From: Chryseobacterium sp. 52
GTDB taxonomy: Bacteria > Bacteroidota > Bacteroidia > Flavobacteriales > Weeksellaceae
Direction of reading: 5' to 3'
NCBI RefSeq assembly: GCF_002754245.1
Contig: NZ_PEEX01000001.1
Coordinates: forward strand, 3,452,001 to 3,516,000
Length of the DNA stretch: 64,000 nucleotides
In this document: piece by piece, positions 43,275 through 53,954 of the stretch
How positions within the stretch are numbered: the first letter of the stretch is position 1
Layout of the letters: every line of letters starts with the position of its first letter
Position numbers and translations under genes: made by a program
The notes under the pieces: model-generated
What the model was told of the DNA's origin: nothing
Seen by the model: only the letters and a program-made list of their open reading frames with translations
Database searches by the model: none

Positions 43275-44384
43275 TTATAAACCTGAACCATTTTTATACT
43301 CAGAAGGTGTCTGGTCTGTCAGTTTTTTAAAGGTTGTATTGAAAGAGGTCTTGGAATTGAATCCGGATTCGTATGCTATTCCTAAAATCGATAATTTACT
43401 TTGAGAGTCTTTGAGAAGTTTTTTAGCATACCCGATTCTGTATTCATTAACATACTGGAAAAAATTTTTTTTAAATCCTGTATTGATTACATAAGAAAGG
43501 TGATGTGTGGAAATGGACAAGAGCTCAGAAAGCCGTATCAGGTTGAGTTCACTGTCCAGATATGGTTTCTGCTGGCTCATGATTTCTTCCAGCTGATTTT
43601 TTATCTTGACTAATTCATTGTCTGAGATCAGTTTTTTCTTTACTTCTTCGGTTTCAAGGTTTTCATCTATAGAGATCAGTTCTTCGCGCTGTTTTTCTTC
43701 CAAAGGATAAATTTCTTTCTGTTTTAAAGAATAGTAGCCTACAAAATAAATAACGAGCAGAAAAACTCCGTTAATGAAAAAATTCAATGCCTTAGAATCA
43801 TATGACAGATTATAAACAACATATATAATATTGATGATAAAAATAATCACAGTGATATACTCCAGCCAGTTCAGATTAATTCCTTCTGTGTTAGCAGAAA
43901 ACTGCTGAATTCTCTTTTTATGTTTTCGAATGGTAAAGTATGAAAGCCCGGTATAGAATAAGGCCTGGAAAAGTATTAAGCCAATAAAGGCAAAATTAAA
44001 AACAGTATTGTCTTCAAATCCTCCAAAACGCTGCAGTACAATATTAATCAAAAAGATAAAAGGAAGAATAAGGTATTTAAGATCCGAAATTTTAAATTTA
44101 AAAGAAGGATTGGTGTAAAATAACACACTGAAATAAAACATGACAGGAGTCATAAACTGGACCACCTGGACTGCTATTATGGAATGAATCTCAATCTGGG
44201 ATTCTTTGACTAAAGTAAGTACTTCATCCAGCCAGTAACTTGACCACAAAAATAGGAATATCCCAAACCAGAAATTGGCTTTTCTGTTTACCCTTAACGG
44301 ATTGGACAGTTTCAGTAAAGAAAGCAAAACCAATGAACCATAGATTAATACAACGATAAAACGGTTTAATTCTGATGTGTTCAT
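43275..44384 (-). CDS. Membrane-anchored AraC-family regulator
   Basis: A 369-residue regulator. Residues 1-225 contain about seven hydrophobic helices, then a short linker, and residues 265-365 hold two AraC-type helix-turn-helix motifs: LIRLSELLSISTHHLSYVIN, and the second with LSILGIAYESGFNSKTSFNT and the closing TPSEYKNG. Proteins with this layout in Bacteroidota are thought to sense envelope or membrane cues. The gene sits 30 nt after the rhomboid gene on the same strand and 142 nt before the SDR pair. Confidence 0.9.
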   Translation of the reverse strand: MNTSELNRFIVVLIYGSLVLLSLLKLSNPLRVNRKANFWFGIFLFLWSSYWLDEVLTLVKESQIEIHSIIAVQVVQFMTPVMFYFSVLFYTNPSFKFKISDLKYLILPFIFLINIVLQRFGGFEDNTVFNFAFIGLILFQALFYTGLSYFTIRKHKKRIQQFSANTEGINLNWLEYITVIIFIINIIYVVYNLSYDSKALNFFINGVFLLVIYFVGYYSLKQKEIYPLEEKQREELISIDENLETEEVKKKLISDNELVKIKNQLEEIMSQQKPYLDSELNLIRLSELLSISTHHLSYVINTGFKKNFFQYVNEYRIGYAKKLLKDSQSKLSILGIAYESGFNSKTSFNTTFKKLTDQTPSEYKNGSGL

Positions 44385-44414
44385 TGGTTTTGATATTTTA
44401 AGTAAAGATAGCTT

Positions 44415-45068
44415 TTATCCGATTCTCTTTCTGACAAAAATTTCATAGCCCAGATAGATCAAAGGCAGCGACATAATTCCCAGATAAAGGGCATTATGCA
44501 TTGCACTCGCCGGAGCCATGACCACAGCAAAAACCAATCCGAAAAAAGCACCTCCAAGATGTGCAGCATGCCCAATATTATCCTGCTGTCTCGGATTCAT
44601 CATCATATATACGGAATAACCGAAATACAACAGTCCGAAAAGATATCCGGGAACCGCAATCGGAATAAAGAAAATGTAAATTCCAATATCAGGAATCATT
44701 GCTATTGAAGCAAACAATACTCCTGAAACGCCTCCACTGGCTCCTACAGCAGAATACCAGGGTTGTTTCTGATAAATATAAAGTGACAGAAAATTCCCCA
44801 GCAATATAGACCCCAGATATACAATCGCAAAACCGATGTTACCGAAAGCCTGAATAACGATAGGGCCAAAGAAATACAGGGTCAGCATATTGAACACAAG
44901 ATGCATGATATCAGCATGCAGAAATCCTGAAGAAAGGAGACGGATGTACTCTTTTCTGTTGAGAATTGGTCCTACACTGAATTTATATTTCTCCGTAATA
45001 CCCGGCTTGTTGAATGCAACAAAACTGATAATGGCTGTAATTATAATAAATAAGATGAGAATATTCAT
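44415..45068 (-). CDS. Rhomboid-family intramembrane serine protease
   Basis: A 217-residue six-helix membrane protein. The active site pair is Ser in GASGGVSGVLFAS (GxSG, near residue 110) and His in GHAAHLGGAFFG near 168; the early HADIMHLVFNMLTLYFFG motif is also typical. It cleaves transmembrane segments of unknown substrates. It begins 11 nt after the parC stop and so probably belongs to the parE-parC transcription unit. Confidence 0.93.
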   Translation of the reverse strand: MNILILFIIITAIISFVAFNKPGITEKYKFSVGPILNRKEYIRLLSSGFLHADIMHLVFNMLTLYFFGPIVIQAFGNIGFAIVYLGSILLGNFLSLYIYQKQPWYSAVGASGGVSGVLFASIAMIPDIGIYIFFIPIAVPGYLFGLLYFGYSVYMMMNPRQQDNIGHAAHLGGAFFGLVFAVVMAPASAMHNALYLGIMSLPLIYLGYEIFVRKRIG

Positions 45069-45079
45069 ATGTTTAATTC

Positions 45080-47668
45080 TTAATTTTCGGGTTCATCGGT
45101 TTCAAACAGATCACCGATCACAGTTCGGTCATCATCCACAATACCGTCTCCGGTTTCCGGCTCTTCATATACTTCCGGTTCTTCTTCTACAGGTTCAGGG
45201 ATCGCGATATTGATTGTTTTGACTTTAAATTTTGTAAACTGGTTCCCTATCGCTTTTATTCCTTTTACGGTAATAAATTCATCAAGGTGTATGATTTCAG
45301 CATCACGGTCTTTGCCTTTATCTTTAGCAAAAATAATCTCCGCTGAAGCACCGTTCGCTACAATCACATTTTCAATAAATGATTTTGGATGTTCCGAAGG
45401 CATGAATGTCTGTATATTCACGGTGTTTTCCAGCAGGAATCTCTTGATAAAATACATCTCTTTTTCTCCGTCGTAGTAGATACAGATAACGGGCTGCTGC
45501 GGCTTCCATTTTTCCAATACCAGATATTCGTCATCAAAACGGTTACCCAGATCAAAAGAAACCAGCTTCACTTCGCCGTTGGTATTGATGGTCAGAATCC
45601 TGTCATCTCCTTTAAAACTTCCTAAAAGAGTTCCTCTGACATCTGCATTAAGTCTTCTTACCGTATCATCGAACCAGATTCTTCTAGGGGCCAGTGTAGA
45701 AACACCTTCCTCTTTCATATCTACCTTTTTCACGGAATATTTGGTCACCAGATTTCCTTTGGAATCTCTTCCCTTGATCGCAAGATCGGAGAAATCTATC
45801 TCCATTTTATTTTTCCTGATTCTTGGATTCGGTTTTAACAGTACCGTTACTGTTTCTGCTTCTCCGTTAGGATTAGCAGAGAAATACAGTACTTCCGAGC
45901 TTTTTTTATCTGAAGCCAGCAGATAATCTGTATTTCTTGTCACCGCTGTTACAGAAAAACGCTTCATATAGTAAGGTCCGTCTCTACCCTCGCGGTAGAT
46001 CATATTGTAAACCGTTCTTTTGTCGTTCTTTTTCCATATCGCAACGCTTAGGAGATCTTTTCCCACGAACGTTTTTGCTTCTACCTTCACGACTTTCATC
46101 GTTCCATCCTTTCTGAATATGATGATATCATCAATATCCGAGCAGTCAAACAGATACTGGTCTTTTTTCAGTGAGGTTCCGATAAAGCCTTCTTCAAAAT
46201 TGGCATAGAATTTTTCATTGGCTACAGCTACTTTTGTAGCATCAATAGTGTCAAAGATTCTAAGTTCAGTTTTTCTCTGTCTGTCTTTTCCGTATTTCTT
46301 CTGAATGTTTAAATAATAATCAATCGCATAAGCAATCAGATTGGCCAGGTTATATTTTACCTGTTCAATTTTACCTTCAAGCGATGCTATATTTTCTTTA
46401 AATTTATCTAAATCAAATCTTGAAATCCTTTTGATTCGGATCTCAGTCAGTTTTAAAATATCCTCTTCCGTTACAGCTCTTAAAAGATGTCCGGTATGGG
46501 GTTTTAAACCAATATCAATGGTTTTCAGTACTTCTTCCCAGCTTTTTACTTCTTCAATATCGTGGTAGATTCTGTTTTCTATGAAAATTCTTTCCAGTGA
46601 AGAGAAATGCCAGCTTTCCTGAAGTTCTTTAAGTTCTATTTCAAGCTCCTTTTTAAGCAGTGAAACGGTGTGTTCCGTGTTCATTTTCAGAATATCGGAA
46701 ACATTCATGAACATTGGCTTATCTCCTACAATCACACAGGCATTCGGAGAAATCGTCACCTGACAGTCCGTAAAGGCATATAATGCGTCAATCGTCTTGT
46801 CCGGAGAAACATCATTATGAAGATGGACAAGGATTTCTACCTTATCGGAAGTATTGTCCTCAATTTTTTTGATCTTAATCTTTCCTCTTTCGTTGGCCTT
46901 CAGAATAGAATCAATCAGGTCACTTGTATTTTTTGAAAAAGGAAGTTCAGAGATCACCAACATATGTTTGTCGGTATGGGTAATTCTTGCTCTTGCTCTT
47001 ACCTTTCCGCCTCTGTGCCCATCGTTATATTCTGAAACATCCAGATAACCTGCCGTTAAAAAGTCAGGAAACAGTTCAAATTTCTTTCCTTTTAAATGGG
47101 CTACTGATGCATTGATCAGCTCATTGAAATTATGAGGAAGAATTTTAGTAGAAAGTCCTACCCCAATCCCTTCCACTCCCTGTGCAAGAAGCAGCGGGAA
47201 TTTTACAGGAAGATCAATAGGCTCGTTATTTCTGCCGTCATAGGATTTTGCCCATTCCGTAGTTTTAGGGTTAAAAACTACTTCCAGAGCGAAGGGAGTC
47301 AGTCTGGCTTCAATATATCTTGCCGCTGCCGCAGAGTCTCCGGTATAGATATTCCCCCAGTTTCCCTGGGTGTCTATCAAGAGTTCTTTCTGGCCGATCT
47401 GTACCATAGCATCCGTAATAGAAGCATCACCATGAGGGTGGTACTTCATGGTATTTCCTACGATATTGGCAACTTTGTTGTAACGGCCGTCTTCCAGCTC
47501 CCGCATAGAGTGCATGATCCTTCTCTGAACGGGCTTTAGCCCGTCATAGACCGAAGGGATCGCCCTATCCAGAATTACATAGGAAGCATAGTCCAGAAAC
47601 CAGTCTTTATAAAGTCCGGAGACTTTTTTCAAGCTCTCCCCTTCATGCGAGTTTTCTTCTGTCGTCAT
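45080..47668 (-). CDS. parC: DNA topoisomerase IV subunit A
   Basis: An 862-residue type II topoisomerase subunit. The breakage-reunion domain has IPSVYDGLKPVQRRIMHSMR, the quinolone-region-like KYHPHGDASI, and the catalytic Tyr in AAAARYIEARLTP near residue 118. The C-terminal domain has weakly repeated propeller blades (FRKDGTMKVVKVEAKTFVG) and an acidic tail. Divergence from GyrA, lack of a GyrA box (QRRGGKG) and the nearby parE on the same strand support ParC rather than gyrase. Confidence 0.9.
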   Translation of the reverse strand: MTTEENSHEGESLKKVSGLYKDWFLDYASYVILDRAIPSVYDGLKPVQRRIMHSMRELEDGRYNKVANIVGNTMKYHPHGDASITDAMVQIGQKELLIDTQGNWGNIYTGDSAAAARYIEARLTPFALEVVFNPKTTEWAKSYDGRNNEPIDLPVKFPLLLAQGVEGIGVGLSTKILPHNFNELINASVAHLKGKKFELFPDFLTAGYLDVSEYNDGHRGGKVRARARITHTDKHMLVISELPFSKNTSDLIDSILKANERGKIKIKKIEDNTSDKVEILVHLHNDVSPDKTIDALYAFTDCQVTISPNACVIVGDKPMFMNVSDILKMNTEHTVSLLKKELEIELKELQESWHFSSLERIFIENRIYHDIEEVKSWEEVLKTIDIGLKPHTGHLLRAVTEEDILKLTEIRIKRISRFDLDKFKENIASLEGKIEQVKYNLANLIAYAIDYYLNIQKKYGKDRQRKTELRIFDTIDATKVAVANEKFYANFEEGFIGTSLKKDQYLFDCSDIDDIIIFRKDGTMKVVKVEAKTFVGKDLLSVAIWKKNDKRTVYNMIYREGRDGPYYMKRFSVTAVTRNTDYLLASDKKSSEVLYFSANPNGEAETVTVLLKPNPRIRKNKMEIDFSDLAIKGRDSKGNLVTKYSVKKVDMKEEGVSTLAPRRIWFDDTVRRLNADVRGTLLGSFKGDDRILTINTNGEVKLVSFDLGNRFDDEYLVLEKWKPQQPVICIYYDGEKEMYFIKRFLLENTVNIQTFMPSEHPKSFIENVIVANGASAEIIFAKDKGKDRDAEIIHLDEFITVKGIKAIGNQFTKFKVKTINIAIPEPVEEEPEVYEEPETGDGIVDDDRTVIGDLFETDEPEN

Positions 47669-47675
47669 CTATTTT

Positions 47676-48152
47676 TTAATCGTTTTTCTCTTTATTAGCT
47701 TTTACTACTTTATTCAGAGAGAGTTTTAAATCATTTACTTCTTTTCGGCTCAAATAAGATATCTCATATTTGAGAATGGTAGAACCGCTGTTCTTGCTTG
47801 AGATGGTAATGTATAATCTTTTAACAAAGAAAACACTGACGATCTCATATTTTATGAGTTTATACTTTGGAAATTCATCATGAAGAGGTCTGTCCAAAAA
47901 AGGAATAATATTCCTGTTCTTAAAATTCAGTGCTTCTCCGTCACTGTCATATTCAAAGATCTGTCTTCCGTTAAGGTGAAAAACTACCAGCAGCATAATC
48001 GGAACAATAAGCATCACATAGCTTTCTCCTCCTAAGGCATGAAACCTGTATTCGTTCAATAAAAATGCAGCAATTCCAAATATGACGATCATCAACAGCA
48101 GTGTGTGTACAAAATTGTAAACAGAGGCTTTGTTGCGGTTGCTTAGTCTCAT
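47676..48152 (-). CDS. Small membrane protein between parE and parC
   Basis: A 158-residue protein that I do not recognise. Two hydrophobic helices (LLLMIVIFGIAAFLLNEY and YVMLIVPIMLLVVFHL) are followed by a PH-like cytoplasmic beta region: GEALNFKNRNIIPFLDRPLH, then LYITISSKNSGSTILKYEIS. The order (parE, this gene, parC, with gaps of 33 and 7 nt) suggests co-transcription, but no topoisomerase role is implied. Confidence 0.7.
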   Translation of the reverse strand: MRLSNRNKASVYNFVHTLLLMIVIFGIAAFLLNEYRFHALGGESYVMLIVPIMLLVVFHLNGRQIFEYDSDGEALNFKNRNIIPFLDRPLHDEFPKYKLIKYEIVSVFFVKRLYITISSKNSGSTILKYEISYLSRKEVNDLKLSLNKVVKANKEKND

Positions 48153-48185
48153 TTCTGGTCTTTTTATGTTTATTAGTTTAATTTT

Positions 48186-50069
48186 TTAGTCTGCAGATTC
48201 ATCCGGTATTTCTTTTTTGTCAATATCCGGATCTTCTACCACTAAGTTTTCAAGAATAAAAACCTGTCTGTCCGGTGTATTTTTACCCATATAGAATTCA
48301 AGAAGCTGATCTATCGTCTGATCTTTCCCTATAACAACAGGCTCCAGACGGATATCTTTTCCGATGAAATGTTTGAATTCATCCGGAGAGATTTCTCCAA
48401 GCCCTTTGAATCGGGTGATCTCCGGGTTTTTCCCAAGCTCATTAAGGGCTTTTATTCTTTCCAGTTCGGAGTAGCAGTATCTTGTTTCTTTTTTATTTCT
48501 TACTCTGAACAAAGGCGTTTGAAGGATATAAAGGTGTCCGTTTTTGATCAGATCCGGAAAGAACTGAAGGAAGAATGTGATCATCAGCAAACGGATGTGC
48601 ATTCCATCCACATCGGCATCGGTAGATATAATCACCTGATTGTATCTTAAGTCTTCCAGACTTTCTTCAATATTTAAAGCAGCCTGAAGAAGATTGAATT
48701 CTTCATTTTCGTACACCACTTTTTTCGTCAGTCCGTAACAGTTCAAAGGTTTCCCTTTTAAAGAGAACACGGCCTGAGTTTCTACGTCCCTTGATTTTGT
48801 GATGGACCCGGATGCAGAATCTCCCTCGGTAATGAAAATCTGGGTCTCCCCTTTTCTTTCATTTTTCTGGTCGTTATAATGCTGTCTGCAGTCACGGAGC
48901 TTTTTGTTGTGCAGAGATACTTTCTTAGCTCTTTCTCTTGCCAGTTTCTGAATTCCTGAAAGTTCTTTTCTTTCTCTTTCTGAAATAAGAATCTTCCTCT
49001 GAATGGCTTCTGCAATTTCAGGGTTTTTATGAAGAAAATTATCCAGTTTGCTTTTCAGAAAATCAATGATAAAAGTCCTTACGGTAGGTCCGTTTGGCCC
49101 CATATCATTAGATCCAAGTTTTGTTTTGGTCTGAGATTCAAATACAGGTTCTTCTACGTTGATAGAAATAGCTGCAATGATTGATTTCCTGATATCTGAG
49201 GCATCAAAGGTTTTATTGAAAAATTCGCGGATCGTTTTTACATACGCTTCACGGAAGGCATTAAGGTGCGTTCCTCCCTGCGTAGTGTTCTGTCCGTTTA
49301 CGAAAGAAAAATAAGTTTCTGTCTGTGATTTGTCGGAATGTGTGATGGCTAATTCTATATCATTATCCTTCAGGTGAATGATTGAGTATAGAATTTCGTT
49401 TTCCATTTCTTCTTCCAAAAGGTCTTTAAGACCGTTTTCAGAATAATAGGTTTCGCCGTTGAAAAGAATTTTCAATCCCGGATTCAGATATGCGTAGTTA
49501 CGCAGCATCTTTTCTATATATTCTTTTCTGTATTTGAAATGAAGGAAGATATCCCCGTCCGGAATGAAGGAGATCTCCGTACCATTGCGGTCTGAAGTAT
49601 CTTTTTCTTCAAAATCCTCTGTGATCAGTCCTCTGCAGAACTCTGCCATTTTCATTTTTCCTTCACGGAAGGATCTTACACGGAAATACTCTGAAAGTGC
49701 ATTAACTGCTTTGGTACCTACCCCGTTCAATCCTACAGATTTTTTGAAGGCTTTACTGTCATACTTACCCCCCGTATTCATTTTAGAAACGGCATCTACT
49801 ACCTTTCCAAGCGGGATTCCACGGCCAAAGTCACGGATAGAGACTTTACCGTCGTCCACTTTTATTTCAATTCTTTTTCCTGATTTCATTCTGAACTCAT
49901 CAATAGAGTTGTCGAGAATTTCTTTCAGTAAAATGTAAATACCGTCGTCCGCAGAGGAGCCGTCTCCGAGCTTCCCGATGTACATTCCGGGGCGCAAACG
50001 GATGTGTTCCTGCCAGTCGAGGGTTCTGATATTATCTTCGGAGTAGATTGGATTTATTTCTTGTGACAT
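48186..50069 (-). CDS. parE: DNA topoisomerase IV subunit B
   Basis: A 627-residue ATPase subunit of topoisomerase IV, which unlinks daughter chromosomes. Seen: [16 protein letters not shown], the ATP-lid region [22 protein letters not shown], and the TOPRIM motifs [14 protein letters not shown] and [12 protein letters not shown]. The start [10 protein letters not shown] is preferred to an upstream ATG 15 nt away because it begins the conserved N-terminus. It heads the minus-strand unit parE-membrane protein-parC-rhomboid. Confidence 0.92.
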   Translation of the reverse strand: MSQEINPIYSEDNIRTLDWQEHIRLRPGMYIGKLGDGSSADDGIYILLKEILDNSIDEFRMKSGKRIEIKVDDGKVSIRDFGRGIPLGKVVDAVSKMNTGGKYDSKAFKKSVGLNGVGTKAVNALSEYFRVRSFREGKMKMAEFCRGLITEDFEEKDTSDRNGTEISFIPDGDIFLHFKYRKEYIEKMLRNYAYLNPGLKILFNGETYYSENGLKDLLEEEMENEILYSIIHLKDNDIELAITHSDKSQTETYFSFVNGQNTTQGGTHLNAFREAYVKTIREFFNKTFDASDIRKSIIAAISINVEEPVFESQTKTKLGSNDMGPNGPTVRTFIIDFLKSKLDNFLHKNPEIAEAIQRKILISERERKELSGIQKLARERAKKVSLHNKKLRDCRQHYNDQKNERKGETQIFITEGDSASGSITKSRDVETQAVFSLKGKPLNCYGLTKKVVYENEEFNLLQAALNIEESLEDLRYNQVIISTDADVDGMHIRLLMITFFLQFFPDLIKNGHLYILQTPLFRVRNKKETRYCYSELERIKALNELGKNPEITRFKGLGEISPDEFKHFIGKDIRLEPVVIGKDQTIDQLLEFYMGKNTPDRQVFILENLVVEDPDIDKKEIPDESAD

Positions 50070-50161
50070 ATATGATTTCAGCAAACATACAAAAGTACGA
50101 AATTGTACAAAATTATCCGAATTTTTTCAATTTGATTTTTTATAATATTCAACCTTAAAGA

Positions 50162-50192
50162 TTGCATTATTATTAATCAAATGATATATTTA
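50162..50192 (+). promoter_or_regulatory. Promoter of sensor kinase copy 1
   Basis: TTG (50162-50164), 20-bp spacer, TATATTTA (50185-50192), one mismatch to TAnnTTTG. The same layout, with 20-bp spacer and near-identical flanks, is found before kinase copy 2. Confidence 0.6.
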
Positions 50193-50211
50193 CAACACTA
50201 TTCAATATGAT

Positions 50212-53139
50212 GTGAAAAATTTATTTCTTCTTTTTTCATTTTGTTTTATTTTATCGTTTTCTGCATTATTTTCTGCACAGATCCCCGGGATGGTAAATTA
50301 TAATGAAGAAGATGGGCTGAACAGTTCTTATACCTATCATTTAAGGCAGGATAAAAATGGCTTTATCTGGATAGGCAGCGACAATGGATTATTCAGGTTT
50401 GACGGGAAAGAATTTAAGCAATACGGCAAAAAAGAAGGGTTAAAAAATATTGATATTATTTCCTGCGAACCTTTGCCCAACGGCGAAGTTTTCATACTTC
50501 CTTTCCTGAATAATTTTGCTTATCTGAAAAACGGACGGGTCATCAATTTAAATATTAATGATTATCTGAAGAACCAGTTTTCGAGCTCAATTCCCAAAAT
50601 TACGGCTCATCTTAACAAGCTTTATTTATACAGTACACAGAATCCTCAGAATATTTTTATTTATGAAAATGGAAAGGTTAAAAAGACACCGGTTCTTTTA
50701 GATTATAAAAAAAGAGGACTTTCCACCATACAATTTGACTTCCGGAGCAATTATCTGTATTTAAATGATCCTGAAAAAGATCATATTTTAATTTACAATC
50801 TGATCAGCCGGAAAGAAAAAGAGATAAAAATAGATAAAGGAAATATTATTTGTGAAAAAGATGATTTATTTGTGTTTCAAAATCAAGGAAAAATTGACGT
50901 GTATCAACGGACTGATCCTCTTCATCTGAAAAAAATTCATTCTTATGATACAAAGGAGGATATTTTCTACGGACTTATTGATAAAAATAACAAGCTCTGG
51001 TTAAATGTTCAGAATGGCGGTGTATTATATTTTAATCAGTCTTTGCTTAAAGATAACAAGAATCTGGCTCCACCTTTAAAAATATTAAGCAATCAGGTGA
51101 TCAATAACGTTCTGGTAGATAAAGATGATAATGTATGGTTTAATTCCAGAAACAGCGGCGTTTTCTTCATCACCAAAGCTCTTTTTACCAATCATATTAA
51201 TCTATCGTTAAAAAATAACTCTGAGTATATTACGGCTATCGGAAAAGATGATAACAACATCATTCTGGGATATAATAATTCCTATGGATCTATCATTGGT
51301 AAGAATGGAAAAATGCAGGATATCACGCTTGATAAAGACAGCAAAATTGAAAATAAATCGATCTATATCAACAATAATATATCAATTTTCGGACTCTCCA
51401 ATAAAATTGTCATTCACGATATTTCTACCAACAGAAATACAAAAATGCTCTACGCTTTAAAAAACATTGTTCCTTACACCCGGGACTCTGTTTTTTTCTG
51501 CACAGCCGGCAATCTGATGGTATATAATTTAAAGAACAAAAAAACAACCGAGCTTCTTAATGAGCGAACATACACCGTGCTGCCTTATACTAAAGAAGAT
51601 CTGTTCATTGGCAGCTTCAGTGATGTCTACAAGTTCAATATAACAACGAAAAAAAAGACTTTATTTTTACAGGGATATTATTTTACTGATATTAAAAAAT
51701 TAAGAAACAATGTGTATCTGGGTGCTACCCATCTTCACGGAATTATTGTTTTTAATGAGAAGGGTATTTTAAAAAAGATTGAAAAGAGTAATGGTTTAAT
51801 CAATGAACAGATTAAAAAAATAGACGTCGAAAATACAGATACTTTCTGGGCCAGCACAAATTCAGGGATATCCAGAATTACATTAGCCGAGAATAAAGTT
51901 CTCATAAATAATTTTACTCAGACAGACGGGCTTCCATCCAATGCTGTAGCAGGTTGTGTCATAAGAAATGATACTATTTTCATTGGTACTTCTAAAGGAT
52001 TGGGAGTATTTTCCATCAAAAAACTCCTGGCGCAGGAAAAATTCATTCATAAAAAGGTTATTATAAATTCTGTAACCATTAAAAATAACGAACATTTTAA
52101 TCTGAACGATGATCTGACCGGTTATACGGATAATACCATCACTTTTAACCTCAGTTTTCTGGATTATGCATCACAGGGAAAGATCAGCTATAAATATAAA
52201 ATTGAAGGACTGAATGACTCCTGGCAGGTCAACAATTCCTCGAAAATCATATTCAGCTCCATTCCTCCGGGAAAATATATCTTCCGGGTGTACGGCCTGG
52301 GGTACAACGGGAAACAGTCTTATACTTCTACCGATCTGGCGTTTGAAATCAAACCGAAATTCTGGCAAACCTGGTGGTTTAAATTATTATTGGCTGCTAT
52401 TGCCATAGTCATTCTATCTACCATCATCAATTCCTATCTGCAGAAAAAGCGCAATAAAAAGTTAGAAAAATTTTACCATGAAAAAAAGATCGCTGAATTA
52501 GAACTTCAGGCTATTAAAGCGCAGATTAATCCCCACTTTATCTATAACTGTCTCAATTCTATCAAGTTTCTGTTATTCAAAGAAGATTATCAGGAAACGG
52601 AAAATTATTTAGATCTCTTTTCTCAGTTGATCAGAAAAACGCTTCATTACTCAGAGAAAACCTTCATGCCGATCTCAGAAGAAATAGAATATCTTTCTTT
52701 GTATATGGATATGGAAAAACTCCGTCAAAATGAGCTTTTTGATTATGAAATCCATGTTTCTGAAAAGGTGCAAAAGAACTGGGTAATCCCTTCATTATTA
52801 ATTCAGCCTTTCGTAGAAAATGCTATAAAACACGGAATTTCCAGTTTGAAAACCGAAAAAGGATATATCAAAATATCTTTTGACCATACAGATTCTGTGC
52901 TATGTGTAACGATTGAAGATAATGGCACAGGAATTAAAACGAATAAAGAGTCTTTCACCCATATGAACTCTTTTGGATTAAAATTATCTCAAAAAAGGAT
53001 CGAAACTTTTCAGCAGCTTTTCGAAACGCATATTACTTTAGAAATCATTAATCTTTCTGAGCAATCCGAGAAGCAAGGAACACAAGTTAAACTTTACATT
53101 ACCCCTTATGAAAACCAAAACACAAGTTTGCATCATTGA
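50212..53139 (+). CDS. Beta-propeller sensor histidine kinase, copy 1 (LytS/YesM type)
   Basis: A 975-residue hybrid of sensor and kinase. A signal peptide (ending LFSAQ) precedes about 690 extracytoplasmic residues built from two-component-propeller repeats (LRQDKNGFIWIGSDNGLFRF, VDKDDNVWFNSRNSGVFFI) and a Y_Y_Y-type Ig domain (IPPGKYIFRVYGLGYNGKQS). One transmembrane helix lies near 722-745. The kinase is LytS-like with KAQINPHFIYNCLNSIKFLL (His775) and ATP motifs PFVENAIKHGISSL and EDNGTGI. Translation starts at a GTG overlapped by ATGTGA. The LytTR regulator gene starts inside its last 32 nt. Confidence 0.92.
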   Translation: MKNLFLLFSFCFILSFSALFSAQIPGMVNYNEEDGLNSSYTYHLRQDKNGFIWIGSDNGLFRFDGKEFKQYGKKEGLKNIDIISCEPLPNGEVFILPFLNNFAYLKNGRVINLNINDYLKNQFSSSIPKITAHLNKLYLYSTQNPQNIFIYENGKVKKTPVLLDYKKRGLSTIQFDFRSNYLYLNDPEKDHILIYNLISRKEKEIKIDKGNIICEKDDLFVFQNQGKIDVYQRTDPLHLKKIHSYDTKEDIFYGLIDKNNKLWLNVQNGGVLYFNQSLLKDNKNLAPPLKILSNQVINNVLVDKDDNVWFNSRNSGVFFITKALFTNHINLSLKNNSEYITAIGKDDNNIILGYNNSYGSIIGKNGKMQDITLDKDSKIENKSIYINNNISIFGLSNKIVIHDISTNRNTKMLYALKNIVPYTRDSVFFCTAGNLMVYNLKNKKTTELLNERTYTVLPYTKEDLFIGSFSDVYKFNITTKKKTLFLQGYYFTDIKKLRNNVYLGATHLHGIIVFNEKGILKKIEKSNGLINEQIKKIDVENTDTFWASTNSGISRITLAENKVLINNFTQTDGLPSNAVAGCVIRNDTIFIGTSKGLGVFSIKKLLAQEKFIHKKVIINSVTIKNNEHFNLNDDLTGYTDNTITFNLSFLDYASQGKISYKYKIEGLNDSWQVNNSSKIIFSSIPPGKYIFRVYGLGYNGKQSYTSTDLAFEIKPKFWQTWWFKLLLAAIAIVILSTIINSYLQKKRNKKLEKFYHEKKIAELELQAIKAQINPHFIYNCLNSIKFLLFKEDYQETENYLDLFSQLIRKTLHYSEKTFMPISEEIEYLSLYMDMEKLRQNELFDYEIHVSEKVQKNWVIPSLLIQPFVENAIKHGISSLKTEKGYIKISFDHTDSVLCVTIEDNGTGIKTNKESFTHMNSFGLKLSQKRIETFQQLFETHITLEIINLSEQSEKQGTQVKLYITPYENQNTSLHH

Positions 53140-53839
53140 TGATGAGAAGCATGGAAGAGATTTTATTGCCTTGTTATTAAAAAAAGAATTTCCTGACATT
53201 CAAATAAGCTTTGAGGCATCAAGTGTGGAGGAAGGCTATATTTATCTTACAAAAAACTCACCGGATATTCTGTTTTTGGACATCCGGCTTAATGACGGTA
53301 CGGCTTTCGATCTGCTGTCAAAGTTTAAAGAAATTCCCTCTCAAATTATTTTCATCACGGCCTTTGAAAATTTCGCCATTCAGGCTATCAAAAACGGGGC
53401 TACAGATTATATTTTAAAGCCTATTAAAAAAATAGATTTTGTGATAGCGGTCAATAAAGCTTTAGAGAATATAAAGAAAACGCAACCTTCACATAACAAT
53501 CCTCTACAGGATAACAAGATCATTCTCTCTACCCTGCAGGGATTCAAGGTAATTGGCATTGCTGATATTGTGCGTTGCGAGGCAGATTCCAGCTACACGA
53601 CTTTCTATCTTGTTAATAAAACCAAAATAATGGTCTCCAGGACGCTGCATGAATTTGAACTGATCCTTCCAGAGCTTCATTTCTTCAGAATCCATCATAA
53701 ACATCTTATTAATGTGGACCATCTTCAGGAATATATTAAAGGGAGAGGCGGACAGGTCGTTATGAGTGACGGATCGGTTCTGGATGTATCATTCCGCAGA
53801 AAAAATGATTTCCTTCATAAAATAGGAAACACAGACTAA
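53108..53839 (+). CDS. LytTR-family response regulator, copy 1
   Basis: A 243-residue regulator. Receiver domain: acidic pocket Asp11-Asp12, phospho-acceptor Asp58 in DILFLDIRLNDG, Thr84 in FITAFENFAIQ and Lys104 in YILKPIKK. Residues 140-243 are a LytTR DNA-binding domain (IVRCEADSSYTTFYL, FRIHHKHLINVDHLQEYIKG). The start at 53108 is forced because the acidic pocket lies just behind it, so the 32-nt overlap with the kinase gene is real. It probably controls the peptide and protease genes that follow. Confidence 0.93.
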   Translation: MKTKTQVCIIDDEKHGRDFIALLLKKEFPDIQISFEASSVEEGYIYLTKNSPDILFLDIRLNDGTAFDLLSKFKEIPSQIIFITAFENFAIQAIKNGATDYILKPIKKIDFVIAVNKALENIKKTQPSHNNPLQDNKIILSTLQGFKVIGIADIVRCEADSSYTTFYLVNKTKIMVSRTLHEFELILPELHFFRIHHKHLINVDHLQEYIKGRGGQVVMSDGSVLDVSFRRKNDFLHKIGNTD

Positions 53840-53954
53840 AATTCATTATTCTGCTACGCATTTACTTACCCGGCCTTCGCACTTATTAGTTGTGGATATG
53901 TTCTGTTCAGGCTCTTTTCTATTTTCGTCATGTTAATCAACTAAAAAAATTATC

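Noticed and set aside
45080..50069. DNA gyrase (gyrA/gyrB) instead of topoisomerase IV
   Set aside because: The A subunit lacks a GyrA box and the two subunits lie together in one unit with ParC/ParE-like features; a true gyrase pair would be expected elsewhere. Some uncertainty remains.
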